NCBI GenBank assembly: GCA_947307505.1
Contig: CAMZJG010000014.1
Location: 1-11,205, forward strand
Direction of reading: 5' to 3'
From: an uncultured Clostridia bacterium
Lineage (GTDB): Bacteria; Bacillota_A; Clostridia; Oscillospirales; Oscillospiraceae
Length of the DNA: 11,205 bases
Every line of letters starts with the position of its first letter. Within the stretch, counting starts at the first letter, position 1. Positions 1-10,389 of this stretch are shown here, in pieces. The position numbers and the translations under genes were made by a program. The notes beneath the pieces are model-generated. The model was not told the origin of the DNA. It did no database searches and saw only the letters and a list, made by a program, of their open reading frames with translations.

Positions 1-685
1 CCTGCCGCTCCTCCACGAAGCTGAACAGATACAGGCCGTCCCGGATCTTCACATAGTCCGCCGGGTTGGTGGCCATCCAGGTGCCCATGGCGGTGAGATT
101 CTGATAGGTATAGTAGATGTCGCAGTTGTAAATGTGCTTGATCTTGATGATCTTGGGGCTGTATTCCCATATGATGCTCTTGCCCAGGAGCTCCGTGGTG
201 AAGCCGTGGAGCTCGCCGCCGGCGAAATCCCCCTCCAGACGGCCGAAGTAGAAATCCCGGTCCACGTCGATATTGGAGTACTCCGTGCCCACCTTTGCGT
301 CCACCACCGTGGCGCAGCCGGATTTCATATCCGGGATCAGGGTGATCTGCCGGGAGGTGGCGTAGCCCGGAACCAGGAAGTTCACGAAATAGACCTCGTG
401 GTCCAGGGTCTTCACATTGCAGAAGCAACGTTTCTCCGCTTCCCCTTCTTCCTTGAACCACACCTCGTTCAGGGCGGTGAACCGGAAATCATAGTTCTTT
501 TCCTCTCCCCGGAAGGCCAGGGTCTTCCCCACCAGCTCATCCGTATCCGGCGGGGTATAGGGACCCGCCAGGGGGGAATGGCTGTACTTTTCCGGATCCC
601 CGGCATATTCCGCCACGATCTTTTCCACCGTCTCTCTGGGCACGTCCAGATTGAACTTCCGATAGTACCGTTTCTTGTTGCGCAT
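1..685 (-). CDS. MoaF-family protein, 3' end outside the window
   Basis: Reading the minus strand from the ATG at 685-683 gives 228 uninterrupted codons that run off the left edge, so the C-terminus is missing. The ATG is preceded by a purine-rich AAGGAAGGAAGG ribosome binding site about 6 nt upstream, and a strong promoter lies at 724-753. The second half (about residues 140-228) resembles the MoaF C-terminal domain: a TELLGKSIIWEYSP segment, then a tyrosine-rich HIYNCDIYYTYQ strand, then DYVKIRDGLYLFSFVEER. The first half (about 45-135) resembles the MoaF N-terminal domain, with ITLIPDMKSG and a VGTEYSNIDVDRDFYFGRLEG stretch. No signal peptide or membrane segment is visible, so it is probably cytosolic. 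MoaF proteins are often labelled molybdenum-cofactor proteins, but as I recall the Klebsiella founder was tied to a monoamine-inducible protein, so the biochemical role is unclear. No other molybdenum gene is visible here. Family assignment rests on recalled motifs, without an alignment. Confidence 0.72.
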   Translation of the reverse strand, partial: MRNKKRYYRKFNLDVPRETVEKIVAEYAGDPEKYSHSPLAGPYTPPDTDELVGKTLAFRGEEKNYDFRFTALNEVWFKEEGEAEKRCFCNVKTLDHEVYFVNFLVPGYATSRQITLIPDMKSGCATVVDAKVGTEYSNIDVDRDFYFGRLEGDFAGGELHGFTTELLGKSIIWEYSPKIIKIKHIYNCDIYYTYQNLTAMGTWMATNPADYVKIRDGLYLFSFVEERQ

Positions 686-723
686 GTCGATCCTTCCTTC
701 CTTTTGATTCGTTTTCTGCCTTC

Positions 724-753
724 AGTATAGGCTCCCTCGACCCCGGCTGTCAA
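724..753 (-). promoter_or_regulatory. Sigma-A-type promoter of the moaF-like gene
   Basis: On the minus strand a perfect -35 TTGACA (753-748) is followed after 18 nt by TATACT (729-724), one base from the consensus -10. The predicted start lies near 717, giving a short leader of roughly 30 nt before the ATG at 685. The promoter faces away from dnaA, so the two genes are divergent. Confidence 0.75.
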
Positions 754-759
754 CCGGGG
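741..759. repeat. Inverted repeat over the -35 of the moaF-like promoter
   Basis: CCCCGG (741-746) and CCGGGG (754-759) form a perfect 6-bp inverted repeat with a 7-nt spacer. It spans the TTGACA element of the minus-strand promoter, the usual place for a repressor operator. No regulator is identified, and a short GC repeat can occur by chance in GC-rich DNA. Confidence 0.4.
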
Positions 760-834
760 AGAAAGGGGTCTCTGACCGCCCTGGAACCGCGCCGGAAAAG
801 GGGCAAAAGAGCCGATTTCTATACGGATTTGCAG

Positions 835-863
835 TTGAAACAGGGGGTCATTTGTGGTATAAT
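835..863 (+). promoter_or_regulatory. dnaA promoter (extended -10)
   Basis: TTGAAA (835-840) and a perfect TATAAT (858-863) are separated by 17 nt. TGG directly before the -10 supplies the TGn extended -10 element. Transcription would begin near 870, leaving a leader of about 60 nt before the TTG start at 933. No convincing DnaA box lies in or next to this promoter, so DnaA autoregulation through a local box is not evident. Confidence 0.8.
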
Positions 864-916
864 ATATAATAATGTATACATTCGCTCTCCATGCCCCTTC
901 GGAGGCAGAAAGAAAT

Positions 917-924
917 AAAGGAGG
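917..924 (+). promoter_or_regulatory. Ribosome binding site that decides the dnaA start
   Basis: AAAGGAGG ends 8 nt before the TTG at 933, an ideal spacing. The only upstream in-frame ATG (891) has no comparable site and would add an atypical 14-residue charged leader to DnaA. The TTG is therefore preferred. Confidence 0.8.
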
Positions 925-932
925 ACCTACCC

Positions 933-2240
933 TTGAATTCCGCCAGCGACGTATGGCAGGCCGTATTAAAGCTGCTGGAGCAGCACCTGTCCCCCACCGC
1001 GATCAGCACCTGGTTCAGCGACTGCCAGGTGGTGGAGCTGCTGGATAACCGCCTCATTCTGCATACCCCCTCTGAATTCAGTCAGAATATCATCATGACC
1101 CGTTACCTGGACCTGGTGAAGGACGCTCTGAAGGAGATCTTTGCCGCCGATTTCGACGTTCAGGTCATCGGGGATGAGGAACTGGCCCGGCGGATCAATC
1201 GCCAGCCTCCCCTGCGCCAGGAGTTCCTGGGAAGCGATCAGTTCACCTTCGATAAATTCGTGGTGGGCCCCACCAACCGGATCGCCTATGCCGCCGCCCT
1301 GGCGGTCTCCCAGAATCCCGCCACCAAGTACAACCCCCTGTTTATTTACGGGGACTCCGGCCTGGGCAAGACCCATCTGCTGTACTCCATCGCCAACGCC
1401 CTGCGCATCTCCCGGCCGGATTTCCGCATCGTGTATATCAAGGGGGACGATTTCACCAACGAGCTCATCAACGCCATCCAGACCGGGAGCAACAGCGAAT
1501 TCCGGGAAAAATTCCGCATGGCGGACCTGCTCCTGGTGGACGATATTCAATTCATCGCCGGGAAGATCCAGACCCAGGAGGAGTTTTTCCACACCTTCAA
1601 CGCCCTGTATGAATCCGGCCGGCAGATCGTCCTTACCTCCGACCGGGCGCCCAAGGACATGCTCCGGCTGGAGGACCGGCTGAAATCCCGTTTCGAAGGC
1701 GGTCTCATGGTGGACGTGCAGCCCCCTGACTACGAGACCCGGGTGGCCATCCTGAAAAACAAAGCCGCCCGCATGGGCATTCCCCTGGCGGAAGAAGCCT
1801 GCATCTATATCGCTGAAAACATCAAATCCAACATCCGGCAGATCGAGGGGATCCTCAAAAAGATCCAGGCCTATCTGGAACTGGAGCGCGCCGAAAACCT
1901 GGATATGGACCTGGTGGAGAACATCACCAAGGAAGTCATCCGCAGCGAACGCTCCTACACCCCCGAGTATATCGTGGAGAAGACCGCCTCCTTCTACGAC
2001 CTCAGTCCGGAGGATATCCTGGGCAAAGGCAAGACCAAGAACATCGCCGCCGCCCGTCAGATGGCCACCTACCTGATGCGGAAGCTCACCACCCTCACCC
2101 TGGAGGAGATCGGCGGCGTGCTGAACCGGGACCATTCCACCATCCTCCACTCCATCCGGAAGATCGAGGATTCCGTCAATACGGACGCGGCTCTCAGCGA
2201 CACCGTCCGGGATATCACAGCAAACATCATGAACAAATGA
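933..2240 (+). CDS. dnaA: Chromosomal replication initiator protein DnaA
   Basis: DnaA is the AAA+ ATPase that binds 9-bp DnaA boxes, oligomerises on oriC, melts the DNA and recruits the replicative helicase. With the TTG start it is 435 residues, a normal length. Domain I is at about 1-80 (DVWQAVLKLLEQHLSPTAISTWF). The linker is short, and domain III begins near 105 (FTFDKFVVGPTNRIAYAAA). Walker A GDSGLGKT is at 140-147 and Walker B LLLVDDIQF at about 199-207. The sensor and box VII region includes LEDRLKSRFEGGL. The DNA-binding domain IV carries the signature NRDHSTILHSI at 398-408. The gene has its own promoter and an optimal AAAGGAGG site before the TTG. Candidate binding sites follow its stop codon. 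It is intact, with no odd residues noticed in the key motifs. Confidence 0.98.
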   Translation: MNSASDVWQAVLKLLEQHLSPTAISTWFSDCQVVELLDNRLILHTPSEFSQNIIMTRYLDLVKDALKEIFAADFDVQVIGDEELARRINRQPPLRQEFLGSDQFTFDKFVVGPTNRIAYAAALAVSQNPATKYNPLFIYGDSGLGKTHLLYSIANALRISRPDFRIVYIKGDDFTNELINAIQTGSNSEFREKFRMADLLLVDDIQFIAGKIQTQEEFFHTFNALYESGRQIVLTSDRAPKDMLRLEDRLKSRFEGGLMVDVQPPDYETRVAILKNKAARMGIPLAEEACIYIAENIKSNIRQIEGILKKIQAYLELERAENLDMDLVENITKEVIRSERSYTPEYIVEKTASFYDLSPEDILGKGKTKNIAAARQMATYLMRKLTTLTLEEIGGVLNRDHSTILHSIRKIEDSVNTDAALSDTVRDITANIMNK

Positions 2241-2259
2241 CCTCCCGCTCCCTCGCCGG

Positions 2260-2452
2260 TTTTCCACAAAGCACTCCAATTTTCTTCCCATTCTCTGTGG
2301 AAACTTTTTTATCAGTTTTTTCCTGTGGAAAACCCAGGAGTTTATCCACATTTCTTCCTTCGCCGGATATCGCGCAGCTGCGCGGTTTTCCCGAGTTATC
2401 CACCGTTTTTTCGTCCTAACCCTACTAAAACTAAAAACCTATCCTATATATC
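2260..2452 (+). other. oriC: Probable replication origin oriC (DnaA-box cluster plus AT-rich unwinding region)
   Basis: This lies between dnaA and dnaN, the usual Bacillota origin position. Five 9-mers resemble the DnaA box TTATCCACA. The perfect one is at 2342-2350 (+). The variants are TTTTCCACA at 2260-2268 (+), TTATCCACC at 2396-2404 (+), and on the minus strand GTTTCCACA (2304-2296) and TTTTCCACA (2332-2324). The last box is followed by AT-rich DNA (about 2405-2452) that could be the unwinding element. The region has no coding potential. No box was found upstream of dnaA, so this looks like a one-sided origin within the window. Box calls are by eye, and origin activity is inferred from position and motifs. 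Confidence 0.85.
2422..2433 (+). promoter_or_regulatory. DnaA-trio-like CTA repeats in the unwinding region
   Basis: CTACTAAAACTA reads as CTA-CTA-AAA-CTA. Its complement gives the 3'-GAT-5' type triplets described for DnaA-trio elements, on which DnaA is thought to form a filament on single-stranded DNA. It begins 17 nt after the last box (2396-2404). A clear GC clamp between box and trios, seen in Bacillus subtilis, is not obvious here, so the assignment is tentative. Confidence 0.45.
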
Positions 2453-2494
2453 CTGTATCATCGACCCGCGCATCATCCATCAGACACTGCCGCA

Positions 2495-2523
2495 GGACGG
2501 TATGACCCGTCCGCAGGAAGGAG
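2495..2523 (+). promoter_or_regulatory. Leader hairpin and ribosome binding site of dnaN
   Basis: GGACGG (2495-2500) and CCGTCC (2507-2512) form a 6-bp stem with a 6-nt loop. A few bases later comes AAGGAG (2518-2523), 7 nt before the dnaN ATG. CCGCAGGA is also directly repeated at 2490-2497 and 2511-2518. I could not identify a convincing dnaN promoter; TATCAT at 2456-2461 is a -10 candidate without a good -35. Confidence 0.4.
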
Positions 2524-2530
2524 CATCGAT

Positions 2531-3652
2531 ATGAAATTCAGCTGCGATCGGAGCCTTTTGCTGGCCGGTCTCACCATCTCCGCAAGAGCCGCAGCAGCCA
2601 AAAGCACCATCCCCGCCCTGGAGGGCCTTCTGCTGACAGCAACGGAGGACGAACTCACCATCACCGGCTATAACCTGAAAACCGGCGTCCGTACCCGGGT
2701 CCCGGCAGACATTGCGGAAGAAGGAAGCATCGTTCTCAACGCCCGTCTCTTCGGCGACATCGTCCGAAAAATGTCGGACAGCTATCTGAAACTGGAGAGC
2801 GACTCCGGCCTGCTGGTCAAACTCACCTGCGGACGGAGCTCCTTTGAGATCATGGGCTCCAATGCGGAGGATTTCCCCGAGCTTCCCACCGTGGAGGAGG
2901 AGAATACCTTCCACATTCAGGAAAAGAAGCTGAAGGCCATGATCGACCAGACCCTTTTCGCCGTCAGCACCAACGAATCCCGGCCCGTGCACACCGGCAG
3001 CCTGTTCGAAGCGGAGGGCAAGGTCCTGACCGTGGTGAGCGTGGACGGTTTCCGTCTCGCCCTTCGCCGGGAGGAACTGGAGGAAGCGGTGAGCGACAGC
3101 CGCATCTCCTTCGTGGTCCCCGCCGCCGCCCTCACCGAGGTGGGCCGGATCGCCGGTGCGGACAGCGAGGACAGCGCCTCCATCCACCTGGGCAGCCGCC
3201 ACATCCTGTTCAACATCGGGGACAGTGAAGTCATCTCCCGGAAGCTGGAGGGGGAATTCCTGGATTACCGGAAATCCATCCCCGCCTCCGCCAAATACGA
3301 ACTCCTGGGCCAGCGGCGGGAGCTGCTGGACTCCTTCGAGCGGGTCAGCCTCATCATCAGCGAGAAATACAAGAGCCCCATCCGCTGCCGTTTCGGGGAC
3401 GGCTTCCTGGATCTTACCAGCGCCACGGCTCTGGGCAAAGCCTCGGACCAGTGTCCCCTGAAGGGCAACGGAGAAGATCTGGAGATCGGATTCAACAACC
3501 GCTATATGCTGGACGCCCTCCGGGCGGCCCCTGTGGACGAGCTGAAGCTGCAGCTTTCCTCCGGCGCCTCCCCCTGCATCCTCCTTCCGGGAGACGGAAC
3601 GGACAGCTTCCTGTATCTCATCCTCCCCGTGCGGATCCGCAGCGAGGTCTGA
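2531..3652 (+). CDS. dnaN: DNA polymerase III beta subunit (sliding clamp)
   Basis: DnaN forms the ring-shaped dimer that encircles DNA and tethers polymerase III and other replication and repair proteins. The 373-residue product has the expected length and start (MKFSCDRSLLLAGL). It contains three clamp domains of about 120 residues each. Recognisable segments include FEIMGSNAEDFPELP in domain I, then TLFAVSTNESRPVHTG and VSVDGFRLALRREEL in domain II. It also has GEFLDYRKSIP and the C-terminal LYLILPVRIRS, equivalent to the family's hydrophobic partner-binding tail. The ATG has an AAGGAG site 7 nt upstream. It is separated from dnaA by the origin region and starts the dense plus-strand gene train; yaaA begins 3 nt after its stop. 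Confidence 0.97.
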   Translation: MKFSCDRSLLLAGLTISARAAAAKSTIPALEGLLLTATEDELTITGYNLKTGVRTRVPADIAEEGSIVLNARLFGDIVRKMSDSYLKLESDSGLLVKLTCGRSSFEIMGSNAEDFPELPTVEEENTFHIQEKKLKAMIDQTLFAVSTNESRPVHTGSLFEAEGKVLTVVSVDGFRLALRREELEEAVSDSRISFVVPAAALTEVGRIAGADSEDSASIHLGSRHILFNIGDSEVISRKLEGEFLDYRKSIPASAKYELLGQRRELLDSFERVSLIISEKYKSPIRCRFGDGFLDLTSATALGKASDQCPLKGNGEDLEIGFNNRYMLDALRAAPVDELKLQLSSGASPCILLPGDGTDSFLYLILPVRIRSEV

Positions 3653-3655
3653 TCC

Positions 3656-3871
3656 GTGGAGGAGACGAGGATTCATATCGACACGGAATTCATCCGTCTG
3701 GACGCCCTGCTGAAATACGCCGGCCTGGTCCAGACCGGGGGCGAAGCCAAGCTCCGGATCCAGGGGGGCGAAGTCCGGGTGGACGGGGAGATCTGCACCC
3801 AGCGGGGCAAAAAACTCCGGCCCGGCAGCGTGGCTGAGCTGGAAGGCCGCCGCCTGCGGGTGGAAGCATGA
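3656..3871 (+). CDS. yaaA: Small S4-domain RNA-binding protein YaaA (RlbA-like)
   Basis: This 71-residue protein consists almost entirely of an S4 domain: [34 protein letters not shown] at about 13-46, followed by [10 protein letters not shown] and a basic end. The GxVxVDGExxxxRGKKL pattern and the location between dnaN and recF identify the conserved Bacillota yaaA gene. S4 domains bind structured RNA, and this family has been linked to ribosome assembly, but its exact substrate is not settled. The start is GTG, 3 nt after the dnaN stop, with only a weak GCGAGG-like site inside the end of dnaN, so translation is probably coupled to dnaN. Its stop overlaps the recF start as ATGA. Confidence 0.9.
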   Translation: MEETRIHIDTEFIRLDALLKYAGLVQTGGEAKLRIQGGEVRVDGEICTQRGKKLRPGSVAELEGRRLRVEA

Positions 3872-4973
3872 TCCTCAACTCCCTGGAGCTGCTGGGCTTC
3901 CGCAGCTATCATTCCGCCGCCTGCTCCTTTGACCCGGGGATCAACATCATCGCCGGGATCAACGCCCAGGGAAAGACGAATCTGCTGGAGGGGGTATACT
4001 ATCTCTCCGGAGCCCGTTCCTTCCGCACCAGGACCGACCGGGAGCTGATCCGTCTGGAGGAGGATGAGGCCGCCATCCGGGGCGCCATCGTCTCCGGCGG
4101 CCGGGAACAGCTCATCGACATCTACCTCAGCCGCCGGGAGCGGAAAAAGATCTTCCTGAACGGCGTGAAACAGAAAAACGCATCCGCCCTCTCCGGCCGT
4201 TTCTGCTGCGTCCTCTTTTCCCCGGAGGACCTGGAACTGGTCCGGGGAGGACCTGCGGAAAGAAGAAAATACATGGATCTGGCCATCTCCCAGCTCCGGC
4301 CCCAGTATGCCCAGACTTTGGGGGAATTCCAGAAGGTGTACGGGGAAAAGGCCCGGATCCTTCGGGACTGGCGGGAACGCCCGGACCTTCTGGAGGTGCT
4401 GGACGATTACAGCCTGAGCCTGGCCCGGCTGGGGGCCGTGCTCATCCGCTACCGGGCTGCCTGGTGCCGCCGGGCAGGGGAGGCGGCGGAACGTCTCCAC
4501 GGGGAGATCTCCGGCCGGGATGAAAAGCTGCGGGTGGGCTACACCACCGTGAGCAGCATCGAGGATCCCCTGGATCTGACTCCGGCCCAGCTGCTGGAAG
4601 CCCTTCTCCTGCACCAGGAGAAACACCGTCAGGCGGAGCTGGATTCCGGCCTCTGTCTTTCCGGCGCCCACAAGGACGATCTGAAGCTGGAGATCGGCGG
4701 CCTTCCGGCGGGGAAGTACGCCTCCCAAGGGCAGGCCCGGACCGCCGCCCTCGCCCTGAAGCTGGCGGAATGGGAGCTCGCCCGCTCCGACCTGGGGGAG
4801 TCCCCCGTCCTGCTGCTGGACGATGTGCTCAGCGAGCTGGACGGTCTGCGGCAGGATTACGTTCTGAACTCCATCGGCGGAGGGCAGGTGCTCATCACCT
4901 GCTGCGCCTCCGAGGAGGTACGCCGGAAGACCGGCGGCAAGCTCATCTATGTGGAAGGGGGGAAACTGCGGGA

Positions 4974-4989
<16 letters not shown>
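3868..4989 (+). CDS. recF: DNA replication and repair protein RecF
   Basis: RecF is an SMC-like ATPase that, with RecO and RecR, loads RecA at single-strand gaps and helps arrested forks restart. The product is 373 residues, a typical length. Walker [10 protein letters not shown] is at 30-38, with the RecF-typical [16 protein letters not shown] immediately after. The [16 protein letters not shown] segment follows in the middle. The ABC signature region YASQGQAR is at 284-291 and Walker B with D-loop [13 protein letters not shown] at 313-325. The start overlaps the yaaA stop by four bases (ATGA), implying coupling. Its last 16 bases are shared with remB in a different frame. All ATPase motifs appear intact. 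Confidence 0.97.
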
Positions 4990-7231
<2,242 letters not shown>

Positions 7232-7233
<2 letters not shown>

Positions 7234-7238
7234 AGGGG
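7232..7238 (+). promoter_or_regulatory. Ribosome binding site supporting the TTG start of gyrA
   Basis: AAGGGGG begins within the gyrB stop codon region and ends 10 nt before the TTG at 7249. No ATG lies close to it. The encoded N-terminus ([18 protein letters not shown]) is of normal gyrA length, so TTG is the best start. Confidence 0.6.
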
Positions 7239-7248
7239 GTCGGGGACT

Positions 7249-9774
7249 TTGGCACACAACAGAAGCTATAAACCGGAGGACATCGCGTTCCCCGATCAGG
7301 TCATCACCGAATCCGAGCTTTCCCGGGAAATGCAGACCAGCTATATCGACTACGCCATGTCCGTCATCGTGGGCCGGGCGCTGCCGGACGTGCGGGACGG
7401 GCTGAAGCCCGTGCACCGGCGGATCCTGTACTCCATGTACGAAAGCGGTCTGACCCACAACAATCCCTATAAGAAATGCGCCACCGCCGTGGGCGACGTG
7501 CTGGGCAAGTACCACCCCCACGGGGACGCCAGTGTGTACGACGCCCTGGTGCGCATGGGGCAGGATTTCTCCATGCGGAATATGCTCATCGACGGCCACG
7601 GCAACTTCGGCTCCGTGGACGGGGATCCCCCCGCCGCCTACCGGTATACGGAGGCCCGCATGTCCCGCATCGCGGACGAGATGCTCCGGGATATCGAGAA
7701 GGAAACCGTGGACTGGGACCCCAACTTCGACGAAAGCCGGAAGGAGCCCCGGGTGCTGCCCAGCCGCTTCCCCAATCTGCTGGTGAACGGCTCCAGCGGC
7801 ATCGCCGTGGGCATGGCCACCAGCATCCCGCCCCATAACCTGCGGGAAGTCATCAACGCCGTCATCTGCCTGCTGGACGACCCGGAGGCGGGGGTCATGG
7901 AGCTCATGGAGCACATCCAGGGGCCGGACTTCCCCACCCGGGGCATCATCATGGGCAGAGCCGGCATCCGCGCCGCCTATGCCACGGGAAAGGGCAAGGT
8001 GGTGGTCCGGGCCAAGGCGGAATTTGAGGAATTCAACAAGGACCGGATCCGGATCATCGTCAACGAGCTGCCCTACCAGGTGAACAAGCGCCAGCTCATC
8101 AAGAACATCAAGGAGCAGGTGCAGGAGAAACGGCTGGAAGGCATCAGCGACCTGCGGGACGAGTCGGACCGGAACGGCATGCGCATCGTCATCGAGCTGA
8201 AGCGGGACGCGAATCCCCAGGTGGTGCTGAACCGCCTCTATACCCAGACCCAGCTCCAGAGCAATTTCTCCATCATCATGCTGGCCCTGGTGAACGACCA
8301 GAGCCAGCCCAAGGTGCTGAACCTGAAGGAGATGCTGGAGGAGTATATTTCCTTCCAGGAGGATATCATCCTCCGGCGCACACGCTTCGATCTGCGGAAG
8401 GCCCAGGAGCGGGCCCATCTGCTGGAAGGCCTGCTCATCGCCCAGGACAACATCGACGAGGTCATCCACATCATCCGCACCGCCTATGACGACGCGAAGG
8501 AGAAGCTCATGGAACGCTTCGGCCTGGACGACGTACAGGCTCAGGCCATCCTGGATATGCGTCTGAAGCAGCTCCAGGGCCTGGATCGGGAAAAGCTGGC
8601 GGCGGAGTACAAGGAGCTGGAGGAGCGCATCGACTATTACCGCCGTCTCCTGGACAGCAAGGAAATGCTGCGGGATGTGCTGAAGGACGAGCTCAGCGCC
8701 ATCCGGGACAAATACGGAGACGACCGGCGCACCGAGATCCAGGACGTGGAGGATGAGATCGACATCGAAGACCTGATCGACGAGGAGCTCTGCGTCTTCA
8801 CCATCTCCCGGGCGGGCTACATCAAGCGCATCCCCGCGGAGACCTACCGGGTACAGAAGCGGGGCGGCAAGGGAGTCACGGGCATGACCACCAAGGAGGA
8901 GGACAGTGTGGACTCTATCTTCACCGCTTCCACCCATGATCTGCTCCTGCTCTTCACCAGCCGGGGCCGGGTATTCATGCGCAAGGGCTACGTTATCCCG
9001 GAGGCGGGAAGGACCGCCAAGGGCACCAATATCGTGAACATCATCCCCGCGGAACCGGGGGAGACCCTCTCTGCCGGTCTGCATATGGCGGCCATGCCCC
9101 CGGACCGCTTCCTCACCTTCGTCACCCGGAAGGGCACCGTGAAGCGCATGCGCTTCGAGGAGCTGAAAAACCTGAAAAACGTGGGCATCCGGGCCCTCAC
9201 CCTGGATGAGGAGGATGAGCTGATCAAGGTGCTGAATACCTCCGGGGAGGATTATATCCTCATCGCCACCCATGAGGGCAAGGCCATCTGCTTCCGGGAG
9301 ACGGATATCCGGCCCATGGGCCGTACCGCCGCGGGCGTCCGGGGCATCCGTCTCCGGGAGGGGGACTGGTGCGTGGGCGCCGTATGCTGCGGCGAGGAGG
9401 ACATACTCCTGACCGTAACGGAGAACGGCTGCGGCAAGAAGACCCCGGTGAGCGAATACTGCCGCCTGGGGAGCGAGCCCCAGCACCGGGGCGGCATGGG
9501 TCTGAAGAACTGCCCCATCACGGAAAAAACCGGCATGGTGGCGGGCATCGCCCTGGTTTCTCCGGGGGATCACCTGCTGCTCATGAGCAGCGACGGGGTG
9601 GTCATCCGCATGAACGCGGACGATGTGAACGTATACAGCCGCGCCGCCCAGGGCGTGCGGGTCATGCGCGTTCCCGACGGGGCCAGGATCATCGGACTCA
9701 CCGTCGCCGCGCCGGAGCAGGAGGAGGATAACGGGGAAAGCACGGAAACTCCGGAGACCGAACCGGAAGCCTGA
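7249..9774 (+). CDS. gyrA: DNA gyrase subunit A
   Basis: GyrA carries the breakage-reunion activity of gyrase and the DNA-wrapping C-terminal domain. The product is 841 residues from a TTG start. Tyr133 in [11 protein letters not shown] is the catalytic tyrosine. The quinolone region reads [13 protein letters not shown] (89-101), with Ala94 where Escherichia coli has Ser83. The coiled-coil and tower region (about 370-500) is followed by the wrapping domain, which starts with the GyrA box QKRGGKG at 536-542. That box marks gyrase rather than ParC. The protein ends in an acidic tail ([20 protein letters not shown]) of the sort that tunes supercoiling in some gyrases. It is cotranscribed with gyrB by appearance, and rnhA begins 1 nt after its stop. 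Confidence 0.98.
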   Translation: MAHNRSYKPEDIAFPDQVITESELSREMQTSYIDYAMSVIVGRALPDVRDGLKPVHRRILYSMYESGLTHNNPYKKCATAVGDVLGKYHPHGDASVYDALVRMGQDFSMRNMLIDGHGNFGSVDGDPPAAYRYTEARMSRIADEMLRDIEKETVDWDPNFDESRKEPRVLPSRFPNLLVNGSSGIAVGMATSIPPHNLREVINAVICLLDDPEAGVMELMEHIQGPDFPTRGIIMGRAGIRAAYATGKGKVVVRAKAEFEEFNKDRIRIIVNELPYQVNKRQLIKNIKEQVQEKRLEGISDLRDESDRNGMRIVIELKRDANPQVVLNRLYTQTQLQSNFSIIMLALVNDQSQPKVLNLKEMLEEYISFQEDIILRRTRFDLRKAQERAHLLEGLLIAQDNIDEVIHIIRTAYDDAKEKLMERFGLDDVQAQAILDMRLKQLQGLDREKLAAEYKELEERIDYYRRLLDSKEMLRDVLKDELSAIRDKYGDDRRTEIQDVEDEIDIEDLIDEELCVFTISRAGYIKRIPAETYRVQKRGGKGVTGMTTKEEDSVDSIFTASTHDLLLLFTSRGRVFMRKGYVIPEAGRTAKGTNIVNIIPAEPGETLSAGLHMAAMPPDRFLTFVTRKGTVKRMRFEELKNLKNVGIRALTLDEEDELIKVLNTSGEDYILIATHEGKAICFRETDIRPMGRTAAGVRGIRLREGDWCVGAVCCGEEDILLTVTENGCGKKTPVSEYCRLGSEPQHRGGMGLKNCPITEKTGMVAGIALVSPGDHLLLMSSDGVVIRMNADDVNVYSRAAQGVRVMRVPDGARIIGLTVAAPEQEEDNGESTETPETEPEA

Positions 9775-9775
9775 A

Positions 9776-10228
9776 ATGAAGGCGGTTGAGATCTACACGG
9801 ACGGCGCCTGCAGCGGCAATCCGGGCCCGGGAGGATGGGCGGCGATCCTGCGCTACGGCAGCCGGGAAAAGGTCCTCTCCGGCGGCGAGGCGGAGACCAC
9901 CAACAACCGCATGGAGCTCACCGCCGCCATCCAGGGCCTGAAGGCTCTCCGGGAGCCCTGCGCCGTTACCCTGTACAGCGATTCCCGCTACCTGGTGGAC
10001 GCGGTGAACCGGGGCTGGGCGCGGGGCTGGCAGAGCCGGGGCTGGATGCGGACGAAAAAGGAACCCGCCAGGAACCCGGAGCTGTGGCAGGAGCTGCTGG
10101 AGCTTCTGGACCGGCATCAGACGGAGTTGCGCTGGGTGAAGGGCCATGCAGAAGATCCTCTGAACGCCCGCTGCGACGCCCTGGCGGTGGCGGAGAGCCG
10201 TAAATTTCTGGATCCGGATAAGGACTGA
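9776..10228 (+). CDS. rnhA: Ribonuclease HI
   Basis: RNase HI hydrolyses the RNA strand of RNA-DNA hybrids, removing R-loops and primer remnants. The 150-residue product carries the full active site: Asp9 in [14 protein letters not shown], Glu47 in NNRMEL, Asp69 in YSDSRYLVD, His124 in VKGHAED and Asp134 in NARCDALA. It also has the basic, tryptophan-rich handle [17 protein letters not shown] (79-95) typical of the Escherichia coli-like enzyme. There is no N-terminal hybrid-binding domain. The ATG is one base after the gyrA stop, with a weak GGAAG upstream, indicating translational coupling to gyrA. RNase HI is not part of the classical dnaA-gyrA block of Bacillus. No clear terminator follows the gene. 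Confidence 0.96.
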   Translation: MKAVEIYTDGACSGNPGPGGWAAILRYGSREKVLSGGEAETTNNRMELTAAIQGLKALREPCAVTLYSDSRYLVDAVNRGWARGWQSRGWMRTKKEPARNPELWQELLELLDRHQTELRWVKGHAEDPLNARCDALAVAESRKFLDPDKD

Positions 10229-10266
10229 GGCCGCGGAAAGGGTTGGGAAACCGGAGTAAATAGGTC

Positions 10267-10338
10267 GCAAGCGATAAGTTTGCAAAAAGTTCACATTTGG
10301 ATGGCAAAAAATGCATATTTTTTCGAAAAATCGCTTGC
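10267..10338. repeat. 9-bp inverted repeats bracketing an AT-rich segment before the helix-turn-helix gene
   Basis: GCAAGCGAT (10267-10275) and its exact reverse complement ATCGCTTGC (10330-10338) enclose 54 nt of AT-rich DNA. The right arm overlaps the -35 element TTGCAA. Inside lie TTTGCAAA (10279-10286), ATGCAT (10311-10316) and the perfect 12-bp palindrome TTTTTCGAAAAA (10319-10330). The arrangement resembles a looping operator, but no binding protein is known. Confidence 0.5.
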
Positions 10339-10363
10339 AATACAGAGAGACCCCTGATATAAT
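10335..10363 (+). promoter_or_regulatory. Extended -10 promoter of the helix-turn-helix gene
   Basis: TTGCAA (10335-10340), a 17-nt spacer and perfect TATAAT (10358-10363) are preceded by TGA, the extended -10 element. Transcription would start near 10370, giving a leader of about 115 nt before the ATG at 10486. This separates the helix-turn-helix gene from the upstream gyrase gene train. Confidence 0.75.
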
Positions 10364-10389
10364 GCTCCAACAAGCACGGATTTCGTGTT

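Noticed and set aside
134..730. Plus-strand open frame of 198 codons across the left end
   Set aside because: It is opposite the moaF-like gene, which has a promoter, a ribosome binding site and family motifs. The plus frame has none of these.
966..2351. Long minus-strand open frame opposite dnaA
   Set aside because: Antisense shadow of dnaA with biased composition and no recognisable domain. It also runs into the DnaA-box region.
2480..3676. Long minus-strand open frame opposite dnaN
   Set aside because: Antisense shadow of dnaN, with no ribosome binding site or domain, for the same compositional reason.
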